A stretch of 64,000 nt of DNA from Asparagopsis taxiformis (Eukaryota > Rhodophyta > Florideophyceae > Bonnemaisoniales > Bonnemaisoniaceae). Where the stretch lies: assembly GCA_030407315.1 (NCBI GenBank), contig JALQPE010000285.1, positions 1 to 64,000 on the forward strand, written 5' to 3'. Made by a program: the position numbers and the translations under genes. Under the pieces are notes generated by a model. That model ran no database searches. It saw only the letters and a program-made list of their open reading frames with translations, and had not been told where the DNA came from. The number at the start of each line of letters is the position of its first letter. The first letter of the stretch is position 1. Positions 29,904 through 40,661 of the stretch are shown here, one piece after another.

Positions 29904-31049
29904 GCCTCGAGTAGTGAGGGTGCTGACGGAGATGAGAGAAAATACAAAAGAGGGAACGTGGAGGACGTCACGAAGTATGCACTGTTTTATTTCCCCATAT
30001 AGAGAGATCATTAAACGAACATCACCACGGCCGACTGCCATTGAGGTAGACTTATCTCCCAGAGTTACAGAGAACGGTGTTATTTCCTTATAGGAAACAA
30101 ACATGGAGCGATCGAAGGTCATGTGAGAGGTGGCAGCAGAGTCTATGTACCAAGTTGATGTATGAAGAGATCCAGGAGTAGTTGACATGAGGCAAACATA
30201 CTCTTTCTCTTCATCATTATGGAAAGTAGACGCGGAAACAGAGTTTGATGGAGGATTGCCTTCTGAATCGGTGAGAGTAACCATAGGAGAAGGTTTAGAC
30301 CGTGCAGGCCGAGAGCGGGATGGACGGCCATACTTTTGCCAGCAATACGGTTCAGTGTGGTTGGTACGACCGCAATGAGTGCATTTCTTTCGGTTACTGC
30401 CGGGCTGTTTCCCAGACCTGGATAATAATGCAGCCGAGTCAGAAGAAGAGCTTCCAGGTTTCAGAATAGAAGCTCTACGTTCCTCCTGAAGAAGGAGGCT
30501 TCGGACTTTGTCGAAGGTGAATGTAGGGTCCTCATCACCTATAGCATCAAGAGCAGTAATGAGTGTCTGGAAGGAAGAAGGAAGACCATTGAGGACAGCC
30601 ATAGCCATTTCCTTGTCGTCGATGATCACGCCCATAGAGCTGAGAACCGAGCCCATCTCTCGAACACGATTAATGTAGGCGAGCATCTGTTCACCGGGCT
30701 TCATAGTGGCAGTATAGAAATCACGCCTTGCAGCTAGTTTGTTTAGGAGAGTGTGCCTTTGGTGCACGTTACAGATCTCCTGCCACATTTCCAGAGCAGT
30801 AGTGGTGTGTGAGACGTTCTTGAGCATCTCATCAGACAACGTGATCCCGATGGTCATCCGAGCAGTCTTATCTTTGCGAAGCCACTTGGACAGTGCTTCC
30901 TGGTCTGCAGGGCGTGGAGGACGTAGGTCAGGATCGATCATTTCGTCCACCTCGCGGTGGCCGAGGATGAGCTCCATCTTTTGCTTCCATGAGTGGAAGT
31001 TGGAGTATTCCAGCTTTTCAATGCGAATGCCGGATGAAGTGCTCTCCAT
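29904..31049 (-). pseudogene. gag: Copia-out Gag and protease, 5' part of the polyprotein
   Basis: ATG at 31049 in the same Kozak context as Copia-in. Gag, the CTHCGRTNHTEPYC knuckle and the protease motif IDSAATSH are intact. The frame ends artificially where Copia-in was inserted after LTTRGIS; the target duplication GATAT lies at the border. The rest continues at 23324-20393. It is nearly identical to the Copia-in N-terminus. Confidence 0.9.
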
Positions 31050-31216
31050 GGCTCTGTATTATGTCTTATCTGTTCGACCCTTCCCAAGTGGACAACCGAT
31101 AGTCGTCTAGGACCAAGCTGGGATCTATAGGATAAAGACTTTTAGCTCAGAGCTAGATGAGTGGAGAACAAGAAACAAGGTTTATCAAAGAGAAATCAGC
31201 TAGATTTCTATTGTGT

Positions 31217-31650
31217 CTAGAGAAGAGGAGTACTACTTATCGGAGGAGGAGGAAGCCCTAGAGGCTTTAGCGGCTTTGAGAGTCTTCTCGATGCACGGTG
31301 GCGACTACCGCGGAGGTGGTTGTCGAACTCGCTCTGGGTGCGAACGATGACACCGCAGGGTTTGCAGACCTTGAGACCACCTTCCTTGAGGCGTTCGATA
31401 GTCTTCTTATGTCTAGAGCCGCTGAAGTGTGCGACTCTAGACTCGGCGGAGTTGAGAAAGACGTTGCAGTGATGGCACCTCGAGCGGTTTGCCTTCTTGT
31501 GAGCGGCGTACTTCTTCTTGTTATCCCTCCTTTCGGCGATGCTGTAGGCTTTGCGGAAGACCCGGTCTTGAAGAGACTCCCCCTCGCGACGAAGCCTGGG
31601 AGGCTGCTCGTCGGTGCGCGGTTCCACGCGGTCTTCGTCACTGGTAGACA
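31217..31650 (-). pseudogene. Zinc-finger protein of Copia-out, exon 2, with 3' frameshift
   Basis: Both fingers match the copy at 28 kb. Exon 2 begins TG TCT ACC after a CTCTGCAG acceptor, so splicing again makes the ATG. A one-base loss near 31294 (GATGCACGG where other copies have GATGCCACGG or GATGGCACGG) shifts the last 25 residues and replaces the Ser-rich tail. Confidence 0.8.
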
Positions 31651-31746
31651 CTGCAGAGAAAGAGAACAAGAGTGTTAGAAGTTATACCGATCAATACTAA
31701 GGTCTAAACCTTGAAATAGACCGAAAGGTGAAAGGTATAAACTTAC
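31651..31746 (-). other. 96-bp intron of the Copia-out zinc-finger gene
   Basis: Donor CACAA/GTAAGT and acceptor TTTCTCTGCAG/TG are conserved with the Copia-in intron, as is the split ATG. Confidence 0.75.
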
Positions 31747-31926
31747 TTGTGGAAACAGTTGACAATAAAACCAAACGTTCGATGAGTTTATTCGGTGATA
31801 TGTAAAGGCTATAACGCTATACCGATCAGGACAAGGTCACTGTCTTACAAGAGCAGGACCGAGTTGAGAAAGCTATAGACTAGCCAATATATAAGCAAAG
31901 GTCGATTCCAGTAATTGGGCCTTGAG

Positions 31927-32014
31927 TGGCCCGGTAGCCGAGTGGGCTGGACGGTCCACGGAGATGTACAGAGCCTTGGTTCGAGTCCCAGCAGCGACGC
32001 TGGCCAAACTTTTT
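31927..32014 (+). ncRNA. tRNA-like Pol III unit, copy 2
   Basis: A box TAGCCGAGTGGG (31935-31946) and a perfect B box GGTTCGAGTCC (31978-31988), with TGGCC/GGCCA ends and a T5 run at 32010-32014. It is antisense to Copia-out, as in the other copies. Confidence 0.6.
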
Positions 32015-32345
32015 CCTTCGCACGCGAACCCCAGATAAAGAATGATGTCACCTGATGACGATGACCCAGAGACGGATGGCAAGATGACAGAGTGTCAGTG
32101 TGACACAGCGTGGATGACAGGATGTCAGTGTCAGTGACAGGATGACACAGTGTCGGCGCGGAGCGGTGTGGAGAACACTCTACGCAAGAGCGCAGACGCG
32201 CGGGAAGGCGCAGAACGGAAGAAAGGCGAGTAGACGAAGAGAAGAGAGAACGAGGCGAGAACGACACGAAATAGGTAAGAGAACGCCGACGCAAACGACG
32301 CACTTACCGAAGCGCTAGAGAATACGAAACGACCCGAGCGAGCGC

Positions 32346-32360
32346 CCTGGGCCCATAACC
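32346..32360 (-). promoter_or_regulatory. Copia-out primer binding site
   Basis: GGTTATGGGCCCAGG on the minus strand adjoins the 5' LTR. It has the same initiator tRNA-Met anticodon-arm match as Copia-in. Confidence 0.85.
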
Positions 32361-32848
32361 TGTTGAAACGAATTGGTCGCTTACCGAGCGTTTATTGAAT
32401 CTGCGAGCTCACTACATAATTTGTATTCTCGCCGAGGTGCGTCGGCGGTGCTAAGGACAGCCTGTACATGGCTGCTCCAGACAGACTGTCACTGACAGTC
32501 TGTCCTAGCAAACACCCGCTGCCAATCTGGTACACGTGGGCTTCTCAATCATATCACCCACACGTGTACACTTATCATAACATTTTCCCTCTGCCATGAT
32601 GGCAACCCATCTTGGCATTTCTAATTACTAATTGAAAGTCTGACAAACAAATTGAAACTTCAGACGCTATTATCTCCATGAAGAAAGGTCGTAGAAGCTT
32701 CGGAGAAGTTGCTACCCGACTAATTCGGGCACGCTGAACACGATGAGATAGGTTTCGGAGCGCATAGAGCACTCCTTCTAGGAGAAATCGAGGGTCAAAG
32801 TTTTCTCACGTAATTGAGCCCCTCAGGGCCAATTCCAGTGCTTCAACA
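32361..32848 (-). repeat. Copia-out 5' LTR
   Basis: 488 bp, identical by eye to the 3' LTR at 19911-20398, which points to a recent insertion into Gypsy-1. The target duplication GATTT follows. Confidence 0.95.
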
Positions 32849-32853
32849 GATTT

Positions 32854-34572
32854 GATCTGTACACAGATCATAACAATATCATTTTCATATTTGATCCACT
32901 TGCACTCAAACCTGACCTTGCCCAGAGCTCTGTGAAAAAGGTGCTTCGCTGGGCAGTTAGAATGAGCATGTACAACTACGTCTGCATGCATATTAAGGGT
33001 GCAGATAATGTATGGGCGGATTTACTCGGGCGATGGTCGGCAACTCCTAAAGTCCGTCGCATCATATCTATCCCTCCCCTGGTCTCTACTCAAGACAAAG
33101 AATTTGAATGGCCTTCAGACACAGAAATCGCGCGTTTACAGTCCAAGCATGCTGCCACACGCCCTGAAAGTGTATTAAAACACGATGGGCTCTGGAAGAA
33201 CCAAGCATATGCCGTATGGATACCCGATGAAAGTGCAGACTTACAGTTGCGCATATGCATAGTAGGACATACTACCGCTGCTGGACACCGAGGACAAAGT
33301 GCCACTGAAATTGCTATACGCAAACACTTCTTTTGGAAGTCAATGACAACGGACATTAGGACATTCTTCAAAGCGTGTATTCATTGTATTTCTACCTTGA
33401 AAGGGGGAAAGGAGCCACGCCCGCTAGGTTCTGCGCTGCACGGATCAGAACCTAACGATCTGCTACAGTTTGACTTTCTAGAAATGGCGCCAAGTGATAC
33501 CGGTGCAAAATATATTCTCTTGTTACGAGATGACTTCTCTTCATACGCATGGTTGATTCCATTTGCTGCAGCAAATGCAGAAAACGCAGCAGACGCCATT
33601 ATGGAATGGGCGAGCACATTTACCGTACCGAAGGGACTAATGTCAGATGGTGGCAGCCATTTCAAAAATGACACAGTGAAACGAGTAGCTAAGGGGCTCA
33701 AAACACCTCACCACTTTACACTACCATACACTCCATGGAGCAATGGTGGCGTGGAAAGACTGGGTAAGGAAGTCTTACGTACCTTCAGAGCTGTACTATC
33801 AGAGCTCCGTTTTCCACACTCCGAGTGGCCAGACCTTACTCCAGTAATACAGAGTGCACTCAATAACTCTCCATCACCACAAAGACGTAACATGGCCCCT
33901 ATAACCATCTTCTCGGGTTTACCGCCATCTTCTCCAGTATCGACCTTCAAACGGTCCTGCACGGGGAAAATTGTTAGTGTTTCTGATGCCCGAACAGAGC
34001 TCGAACGGAATCTAACCTCTGTTCAAGACAGGCTGGCCGAGCTCCACCCAGTTGTTCAGATGTCTCTAAAGGAGCATAGGGAAAGAGCACGCAAATCTGC
34101 ATCACGTGGTGTACCAGCAGTTTTTACTGAGGGTGACTATGTACTTCTCGCGCGAGAGGACTTTTCGGCAGGGGAAAAACTTTGTTTAAGATGGAGAGGG
34201 CCGCGCAGAGTTATCAAAGCACTATCTGACTACGTTTTTCAGGTCGAGGATCTACGTAACGGTTCGGTAGAAGATGTTCATGCTTCCCGAATCCGTTTTT
34301 ACTCTGATTCCTCTCTTGACAGTGAAGTGATTTTCCCTCACGTGCTGTCGTCCGAAACCGGTATGGAAGTGGCTCGCTTGATGAGCCTAGAAAAGAATAT
34401 AAATGGACTGATGATCCATGTACGATGGAAGGGTATGCCAAAAGAGGAGGACACTTTGGAACCTCTTGAGAAGGTCTACGAGGACGTACCAAAGATGGTG
34501 GAGCGGCTGCTAGCTCGCTCTTCTATCCCTAAATCATTGGCAAACGAAGCCAAAATCGCTCTAGGCCTTTGA
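32854..34572 (+). pseudogene. pol: Gypsy-1 pol, 3' part: RNase H end, integrase, chromodomain
   Basis: The frame resumes after the Copia-out insertion with YTDHNNIIF of RNase H. Then come the integrase zinc region (GHRG and CIHCIS), the core with LLQFDFLEM, LMSDGGSHFKND and NGGVERLGKEVL giving Asp, Asp and Glu, and a C-terminal domain. Near 34420-34500 the motif VRWKGMPKEEDTLEPL marks a chromodomain, which in chromoviruses steers integration to marked chromatin. Apart from the insertion and the missing 5' end no break is seen in this part. The stop is followed by the purine tract. Confidence 0.85.
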
Positions 34573-34582
34573 AAGAGGGGAC
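34571..34582 (+). promoter_or_regulatory. Gypsy-1 polypurine tract
   Basis: GAAAGAGGGGAC directly before the LTR start TGTAGCCAGC; it overlaps the pol stop codon. Confidence 0.7.
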
Positions 34583-34858
34583 TGTAGCCAGCTTGCATTT
34601 TATTGTAACGGTAATAGATGCAGCGGCTTGAAGTAATTTTGGCAAGAACGATATTGACTTTCTGTCATTGCTGTAGTGCTTGTATCTACCTACAGTGACG
34701 ACACCCTGCAAGCCAATGTGTCAGTCAATTCCCTTCACGTACACCAACTAGTAGTGCCGTCAGTGGCGGCACATTCATTTGGTACTCCAGAATCAGTACT
34801 TAAGTGCGATCTCTCGATGCGCATTTATGAAATAAAAAAGCTATCGCAACTTCAACAA
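34583..34858 (+). repeat. Gypsy-1 3' LTR (right border uncertain)
   Basis: It starts TGTAGCCAGC after the purine tract. A possible end is CTTCAACA near 34858, where the NB-ARC sequence seems to begin. The partner LTR is absent, so the end cannot be confirmed. Confidence 0.45.
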
Positions 34859-35261
34859 CCACAGACAGCACAGTTGGGGATTTATCAGTGGCGGACATGC
34901 GCAGAAAGTCGTCGAGAAACTGGGGACAAGCTGCTCGGACAAACTCTTCTAGCTGTGTCATCAATTTCGAAGCGTCTGCGTCCTGGCCAAGCGAAATGAA
35001 CCATATGCCGTCGGGGTATCTGGCCCAGATGTCGATGTCATGACCGATTTCCTTGAGAATAGTTGTCTTTCCAGCGCCGCCCATGCCGACGAGGGCGATG
35101 GTGTTGCGTCCACGTTGGTGCGAGAGCAATTCTTGTTTAGCTCTACTCTCTGGAGTGTGGGATTGTTGGGAAAGGTCGAGGACAGCGGCAAGATTTGGTG
35201 GAACATGAAAAGTCTTTGGCTGTCTGGTTGACTTGGCCGAAGAAGAAAAGCAACATCCCAT
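34859..35261 (-). pseudogene. NB-ARC ATPase (NLR-like) gene, 5' part only
   Basis: The frame starts MGCCFSSSAKS, a good signal for N-myristoylation at Gly2 with palmitoylation at Cys3-Cys4, so membrane anchoring is likely. The P-loop IALVGMGGAGKTTILKEIG and the following PDGIWFISLGQDA block are typical of NB-ARC nucleotide switches of immune-type receptors. The sequence stops making family sense after about residue 130, where the Gypsy-1 LTR begins, so only the first third of the nucleotide-binding domain remains. Later kinase-2 and sensor motifs and any repeat domain are missing. Gypsy-2 lies about 230 bp upstream of the start. It could be a host gene inactivated by Gypsy-1 or an old gene fragment. 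Confidence 0.7.
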
Positions 35262-35490
35262 TCTGAGAGCGGTGGTGGGGGAGGCGGTGAATAGTTTCAG
35301 AATGATAGGAGGGGTGATGGGCTGAAAAGGCTTTTGCGGAAATTCGAATGACGGGTGTGGAATGGAGCCGTTGTGGTTGTAGAGGAGGTGCGTGGTAGGG
35401 CAAGTTTGGTGGGGAGGTCGAGGAGGGGCCAGTGAAGGGTTTGGGAGATGAGTATTAGATGGACAAGCGGGAGGGATGAGCTATCGTTGA
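35262..35490. other. Upstream region of the NB-ARC fragment
   Basis: G-rich plus strand without recognisable coding content or clear promoter motif. It ends at the target duplication of Gypsy-2. Confidence 0.3.
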
Positions 35491-35495
35491 GAGTG

Positions 35496-35875
35496 TGCTG
35501 CATCGCCCCTTTGGTATGCAAGGTATGTGTTGCCATCTGGCACTGCTGGTTGATGGATCTGCACACGGTGCGTTGAGCACAGTACATGTGTGGCAATTAT
35601 TATCTCCTCCAGGTCGCTTATGGTAAGCGGGAACGTAGACAAACATGCTGTCCGGTCGGCACACTTCCACCCACGGCCTGGCAGCGATCTTAATTGTCTC
35701 TTCTTGCGTGCTAGGTACGATCCCACTAGAGCGTTCTACTTTTTCCCTTTCCCCCTATGATTTCACCGCCATTCCGTCCTGGAAGCTACACTACTTTAGC
35801 TATCTTTACCTCCCTTGAAATAAAAAAGGTTAGAGCTCTAGCGGCATTCAATTTCTGCCCTACGGTTACTCAAAA
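35496..35875 (+). repeat. Gypsy-2 5' LTR
   Basis: It starts TGCTGCATCGCC and ends GGTTACTCAAAA, so the usual CA end is not seen; the border is fixed by the GAGTG duplications. Confidence 0.85.
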
Positions 35876-35938
35876 GTGATCACTTGAGTACATTAACAAC
35901 ACACTACTCCGAAAAATATCGCTGACGTGCCCGTCAAC

Positions 35939-37110
35939 ATGGGTTCTCCCATGCACACAACCGGGCAACCAATGTTTACTCCCGTGTCTCATCCTGTTCT
36001 CCGAAAATTAGGACGGAAGACTATTCATGCGTTCCTGCGTGACCGAGAAAACTACTTACTGTACATCCAGGATGCGAACGCTTCTGGAAGTGCACTATCG
36101 CCTGTTCCATCAGGTCCTCAATCGATCGTGACCTTTTGCTCTCTCTGATTGCATTTGAAACGTTTGCAGGGATCCAAGAGTTCAATGACCTCACTGAAGA
36201 TATTTTGGAAGAGTGGCTACGATCCAAAGGAGAGGTTAAGCTGGAGTCAATTTCACTGGAAGAATTGGAAACAGCCATCAAGAGTGCTGTGAAAATAAAT
36301 GTGCATGAGCCAGACGCTGAGTTGCGCATTCGCGGATTATTCTCAGACTACCAAACTCTCCTTCGTCACAAAAAATGGGAACGTCTCATTGACGACAAAC
36401 CGAAACTATCTATTCGTCACATTTGCGAGCTGTTGAAACCGGCAGTTCTCAAGGACAGAATCATTCAGGACATTGAGCTTGGTATAAACAACATAGAAGA
36501 AAACTGGATGTCATTCTTCAAGCATGTTTTAAAACGTGCTATTGCATGTGAGGAGTACGTGCCGCTGAAAGGATCCCATAGTGGATACGAGAAAACTAAG
36601 ACCACCAAGAAGCATAGTACCTTCTCGCAGTCAAGCCCAAATGCTTCCTTACATATGGAAAAAGCGGTCTGTCTGCCCGCTACACCCAACTCTGTCCAAG
36701 TTACTCCACAGCGTTCTAGTAGAGACAAGAACGGAAAAGCGACTACAAGTACTGTTCCAAAGTGTTTGAATCCTGCGTGTGGTGAACACCATTACATAAG
36801 GTACTGCACAGTTTCTACACCACAAGAAAAGGCCAAATTTCTTAAAGAGTATCGGGACAAACGGAGCGAGGTAGGAAGACTCAATGTATTGAACAGTCAG
36901 GGAGACAATTTTATGGAAGACGAATCATGGTTATGCAACAAAAAAACTGATTTGCCACCGGGGAGATACCGTGCCAAACTGGCTGACAATGTGCCCGTCA
37001 TCGTGAAAGGTGACTATGGCGCTGATCACGCTTCTATAAGCGATAGACATTTACAGATGTGTGCCAAAGCAGGGATATTTGTGCAAGTTCTTCCACTTGC
37101 AATTCCATAG
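35939..37110 (+). pseudogene. gag: Gypsy-2 Gag and protease start, one frame change
   Basis: The likely start is the ATG at 35939 (MGSPMHTTGQPM). The first about 60 codons are in another frame from the remainder, which opens near 36115 and runs to 37110. A zinc-knuckle-like CLNPACGEHHYIRYC lies at about 36765-36810, and GDYGADHASIS near 37010 resembles the aspartic protease active-site loop. Gag forms the particle. The reading frame ends 50 bases inside the pol frame, in the -1 relation. Confidence 0.75.
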
Positions 37111-40100
37111 CTATGGGACTTGCTCTTCAGGACCAAGACACTGATGGAGATACAAAAACTTATCTGGCAAAGAAGAAAGCGCGGATCTCAACTACACTTT
37201 TCCTCGGGCAAGCACCACTTCGGCTCAGAAATGTAGAATACTTGGTTTTCGATGAACCAATGAAGGAGGTTCTTTTGTCGCGCCCGCTTCTACAATCTAT
37301 TGGTTTTGATTTGGACCGTCATCTTTCTACAGTGCGTAATTCTGTGCATGACAAAGACTTCTCAAATATTGGTTTCCAGCCAGACTTCTCTGAGAACAGC
37401 GAACTTACAAAGCTTCTACTGTCTGACAAGGAGCAGCAAGATGCCACTCTGCCGCTAGATGAGGCTCCGGAGTATAGCGTCAGGGAAAAACATGACGTTT
37501 GCGCCGTGCAGACAAAGAATCCTCCAGTTACAAGCATTGATTACTCAATCACTCTCTGCAGCAGTGTAGTGCAACCCGAGAAAGATGATCTATTCGACGA
37601 AATAGTGTCCGTAGGCACCGATGATGAACATCAAACATCAGAGTGCCTAGATTCTATGGTGCAGCATGCAATCAATAATGGATTGCCCCCAGAACACCAC
37701 GACGAACTGCATGCGCTGGTCAAGGAATATGCGGATATATTTCGGACTAAGCTTGGGGCAGATCCCCCCGCGAAAGTACCGCCTATGAAGGTCATTCTAA
37801 AACCCGGTTCGGTACCTATTCGTGTACGGCAGCGCCGTTATTCTCCTCTACAAACCACGTTCCTCCGCAAGAAAATTGATGAGTTGCTTAGTTTGGGATT
37901 GATATACCCCAACAACACTAGTCAATGGGCAAGTGCACCGCTTGTTGTGCCGAAGTCTGGCACTGAGAAATTCCGTTTTACAGTGGATCTTCGTCCAGTT
38001 AACGAACAGACAGTTCCTCATGTATGGCCAATGCCAGATCTAGAAGCTGCAACATACAAACTATCTGAGGACGTATGCTTCGCTACTCTTGATCTATGTC
38101 AGGGATATTGGCAGTTACCATTGGCCGTGACATCCCAGGAGTGCCAAAGCTTTATAACAGAAGATGGTGTGTTCACTCCGACCAGAGTAATGCATGGACA
38201 AACAAACGCTGTATCCTACTTGCAAAGCAATGTCCAACTTCTTTGCACTAGCATTCGCGACAGAATGTTGCAGTGGTTAGACGACATGCTATTGCATTGC
38301 CGTTCAATTGAAGAGCTTCTAATCACTCTTCGTAAGTTCTTTCAAATATGCAGGCTGAACAATTTGAAGCTACATGCACAGAAGTGCCAGTTATACTTAC
38401 ATAAAGTACGATGGTGCGGGAGATTAATAAGCAAGAAAGGTGTACGCATGGATCCATCTCGATTGAATGGGCTACTGGAGTTGACAAAGCCCAGTACCGG
38501 GGCAGAACTGCAACAATTTGTCTGTGCAGCCACATGGATGAAGCAGACAATTCCAGAGTTTAACAAGATAATGGATGAACTAAGGATTACATTGGAAGCA
38601 GTATATGACCAGGCGGGCAGTAGGACAAGGAAAGCAGTTTCAAAAGTATCGTTACAGTCTATATGGGGCAAAAATCAAGACGAAGCACTCGAACAGGTCA
38701 AGAATGCATTACGCAATGCAGCCACACTTGCACATCCCGATCCTACAAAGCTCCTTTGCCTGTTCACAGATGCATCAGAACTCCATTGGGCTGGTGTATT
38801 GACTCAAATACCTGCATCCGATATGGATGCACTATACGAAGATCAGAACCACGAACCGCTTGCATTTATATCCGGTTCATTTACAGGCTCAAGCACGCGG
38901 TGGTCTACAGTAGAAAAGGAGGCATATGCCATTGTGGAGTCAGTAAGGAAGTTGGACTATTTATATTTACTCCTTCGACCGGAAGGATTCTATTTGTTTA
39001 TGGACCATAAGAATTTGGTTTTCATGTTCAACCCATTGTCAACCAATCCCTCAATGGGGAAACATGTCCTTACTACGGTGGAAAGATGGGCAATGCGCAT
39101 GTCATCTTTCCGGTACACGATAGTACACATTCCAGGCGATGAGAACTGTTGGGCTGACCTACTCTCGAGGTGGGGTGCACCGCATTCGAGCCATGTTTCA
39201 TCTAATGTCTATCGTGCGTCTTTATCATCCCTTTTCATAGCTCCTGTCGCTCCTGATCTTGATCCAGACTTCACATGGCCAGAAATAGCCGACATCATTG
39301 CTGCCCAGGCTGCTGCTATTAAGGAAGGGAAGGAGCATGTGCCTACAACACTCAAGAATGGAATATACTATCACATTTCTAATGCATTATGGATTCCAGC
39401 TGATACGGCAGAGTTGCAATTGCGCATTTGCATTATTGCTCATTGTGGAAGCGGCGGTCATCGTGGGGAAAATACAACTTATAATCACATCAAAGAATAT
39501 TTTCATTGGAAAGGATTGAAGCAAGATGTGAGTGCCTTCTGCAAGAGTTGTTTGCATTGCATATCCACTACTGGAGGAAATCGTGTGCCTCGTCCCATGG
39601 GCCACGCTCTTCAATCCGACAAGCCGAATGAGGTCATCCAATTTGACTACCTATATATGGGTCCAAGCATTTCTGGTGAGATATACTTATTAATTATCAA
39701 AGATGACGCCTCTTCATTCGTCTGGCTCGAGCCATCCTCGGCGGCAGACAGAAATACTCCTGTCGAAACATTGCATAAGTGGTTTTCATTATTCGGAATC
39801 GCCCCTAACTGGATTTCCGATCGTGGATCACACTTCAAAAATGCGTTGATGGACGGCCTAAACCGTGCAATGCATACGCGTCACCATTTTACAACTGCCT
39901 ACTGTCCACAATCTAATGGAACAGTAGAGAGTGTATGCAAGCAAGTACTTCATGCAACCCGATCATTACTTTCCGAATTCCGTTTATCTGAAAAAGAATG
40001 GCCGAAGGTATCAAAGGTAGTACAAAGCGTGCTCAATCATTCTAAGCGTGAAAGTATGGGAGGAAACGCTCCTATCACTGTCTTCACTGGGATTACTCCG

Positions 40101-40661
40101 TCTCACCCTTTGTTATCCGTTGTTCCAAAGGAAACACCTGTTCAGAAGAGTCTCGACTTCATCCGAGCTCAAAAGCTTATTGGTATCGAGCGTCTCATAA
40201 GAGCAATTGATGAGATGCATAGAGATGTATCAGCGCGCAAAACAAAAAGCAGACAGGCGGCCGTTGATGCTCACAACCGGAAAACGCATGTATTACCAAT
40301 CAATTTTGAGATTGGCGACTACGTTTTAGTTGCTCAACGCCAAATTAATGATGGTCATAAGCTTAGAGTTAAATTGCGCGGTCCAAGAAGGGTTACAAGG
40401 GCAGAATCTGATTACGTGTATGAATTGGAAGATCTCATCACTGGCTCACATGCACTCGTGCATGCAAACCGACTCAAATTCTATTCTGATTCAAGTCTAA
40501 ATGTCAGTGAAACACTCTTGGATACAATCGCCGACAACAATCCTCACTTTAATACCGTGGAGGAGCTTCAGGATCTACGTTACAATGGTGACTATGGCCG
40601 ATACGAGGTGAAAAAAAATGGAAAGGATTCGATTATGAAGATCCAACTTGGGAACCATTAG
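37059..40661 (+). CDS. pol: Gypsy-2 Pol: protease end, reverse transcriptase, RNase H, integrase
   Basis: This 1200-residue frame overlaps gag in the -1 frame, a common layout for gag-pol frameshifting. It shows a protease tail (VLLSRPLLQSIGF), reverse transcriptase with FRFTVDLRPVN, FATLDLCQGYWQLP and WLDDMLLHC, and RNase H with FTDASELHWAG and WSTVEKEAYAI. Integrase follows: zinc region GSGGHRG and CLHCIS, then core Asp in IQFDYLYMG, Asp in WISDRGSHFKN and Glu in NGTVESVCKQVL. No internal stop is present. The end is abrupt because a run of eight A near 40608-40615 throws the chromodomain out of frame. Confidence 0.9.
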   Translation: MCQSRDICASSSTCNSIAMGLALQDQDTDGDTKTYLAKKKARISTTLFLGQAPLRLRNVEYLVFDEPMKEVLLSRPLLQSIGFDLDRHLSTVRNSVHDKDFSNIGFQPDFSENSELTKLLLSDKEQQDATLPLDEAPEYSVREKHDVCAVQTKNPPVTSIDYSITLCSSVVQPEKDDLFDEIVSVGTDDEHQTSECLDSMVQHAINNGLPPEHHDELHALVKEYADIFRTKLGADPPAKVPPMKVILKPGSVPIRVRQRRYSPLQTTFLRKKIDELLSLGLIYPNNTSQWASAPLVVPKSGTEKFRFTVDLRPVNEQTVPHVWPMPDLEAATYKLSEDVCFATLDLCQGYWQLPLAVTSQECQSFITEDGVFTPTRVMHGQTNAVSYLQSNVQLLCTSIRDRMLQWLDDMLLHCRSIEELLITLRKFFQICRLNNLKLHAQKCQLYLHKVRWCGRLISKKGVRMDPSRLNGLLELTKPSTGAELQQFVCAATWMKQTIPEFNKIMDELRITLEAVYDQAGSRTRKAVSKVSLQSIWGKNQDEALEQVKNALRNAATLAHPDPTKLLCLFTDASELHWAGVLTQIPASDMDALYEDQNHEPLAFISGSFTGSSTRWSTVEKEAYAIVESVRKLDYLYLLLRPEGFYLFMDHKNLVFMFNPLSTNPSMGKHVLTTVERWAMRMSSFRYTIVHIPGDENCWADLLSRWGAPHSSHVSSNVYRASLSSLFIAPVAPDLDPDFTWPEIADIIAAQAAAIKEGKEHVPTTLKNGIYYHISNALWIPADTAELQLRICIIAHCGSGGHRGENTTYNHIKEYFHWKGLKQDVSAFCKSCLHCISTTGGNRVPRPMGHALQSDKPNEVIQFDYLYMGPSISGEIYLLIIKDDASSFVWLEPSSAADRNTPVETLHKWFSLFGIAPNWISDRGSHFKNALMDGLNRAMHTRHHFTTAYCPQSNGTVESVCKQVLHATRSLLSEFRLSEKEWPKVSKVVQSVLNHSKRESMGGNAPITVFTGITPSHPLLSVVPKETPVQKSLDFIRAQKLIGIERLIRAIDEMHRDVSARKTKSRQAAVDAHNRKTHVLPINFEIGDYVLVAQRQINDGHKLRVKLRGPRRVTRAESDYVYELEDLITGSHALVHANRLKFYSDSSLNVSETLLDTIADNNPHFNTVEELQDLRYNGDYGRYEVKKNGKDSIMKIQLGNH

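Larger units (their letters stand above)
19911..32848 (-). mobile_element. Copia-out, complete outer Copia element (minus strand)
   Basis: Two 488-bp LTRs, identical by eye, bound it. Target duplication GATTT is at 19906-19910 and 32849-32853. On the minus strand it runs 5' LTR, primer site, antisense tRNA-like unit, zinc-finger gene, gag-protease, then Copia-in as an insertion, then integrase-reverse transcriptase-RNase H, purine tract, 3' LTR. Confidence 0.95.
17901..34858 (+). mobile_element. Gypsy-1, 5'-truncated chromovirus-like element interrupted by nested Copia elements
   Basis: The pol frame is split at 19910/32849 by Copia-out. The flanks carry the duplication GATTT and the frame resumes exactly. 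The 5' LTR and gag are missing because the element meets the interspersed repeat at 17900. A purine tract precedes a TGTAGCC LTR start at 34583. The right end is uncertain. Confidence 0.8.

Noticed and set aside
19911..32848. Tandem duplication or unequal crossing-over between Copia copies
   Set aside because: Two different 5-bp target duplications and exact resumption of both interrupted frames fit two successive insertions better.
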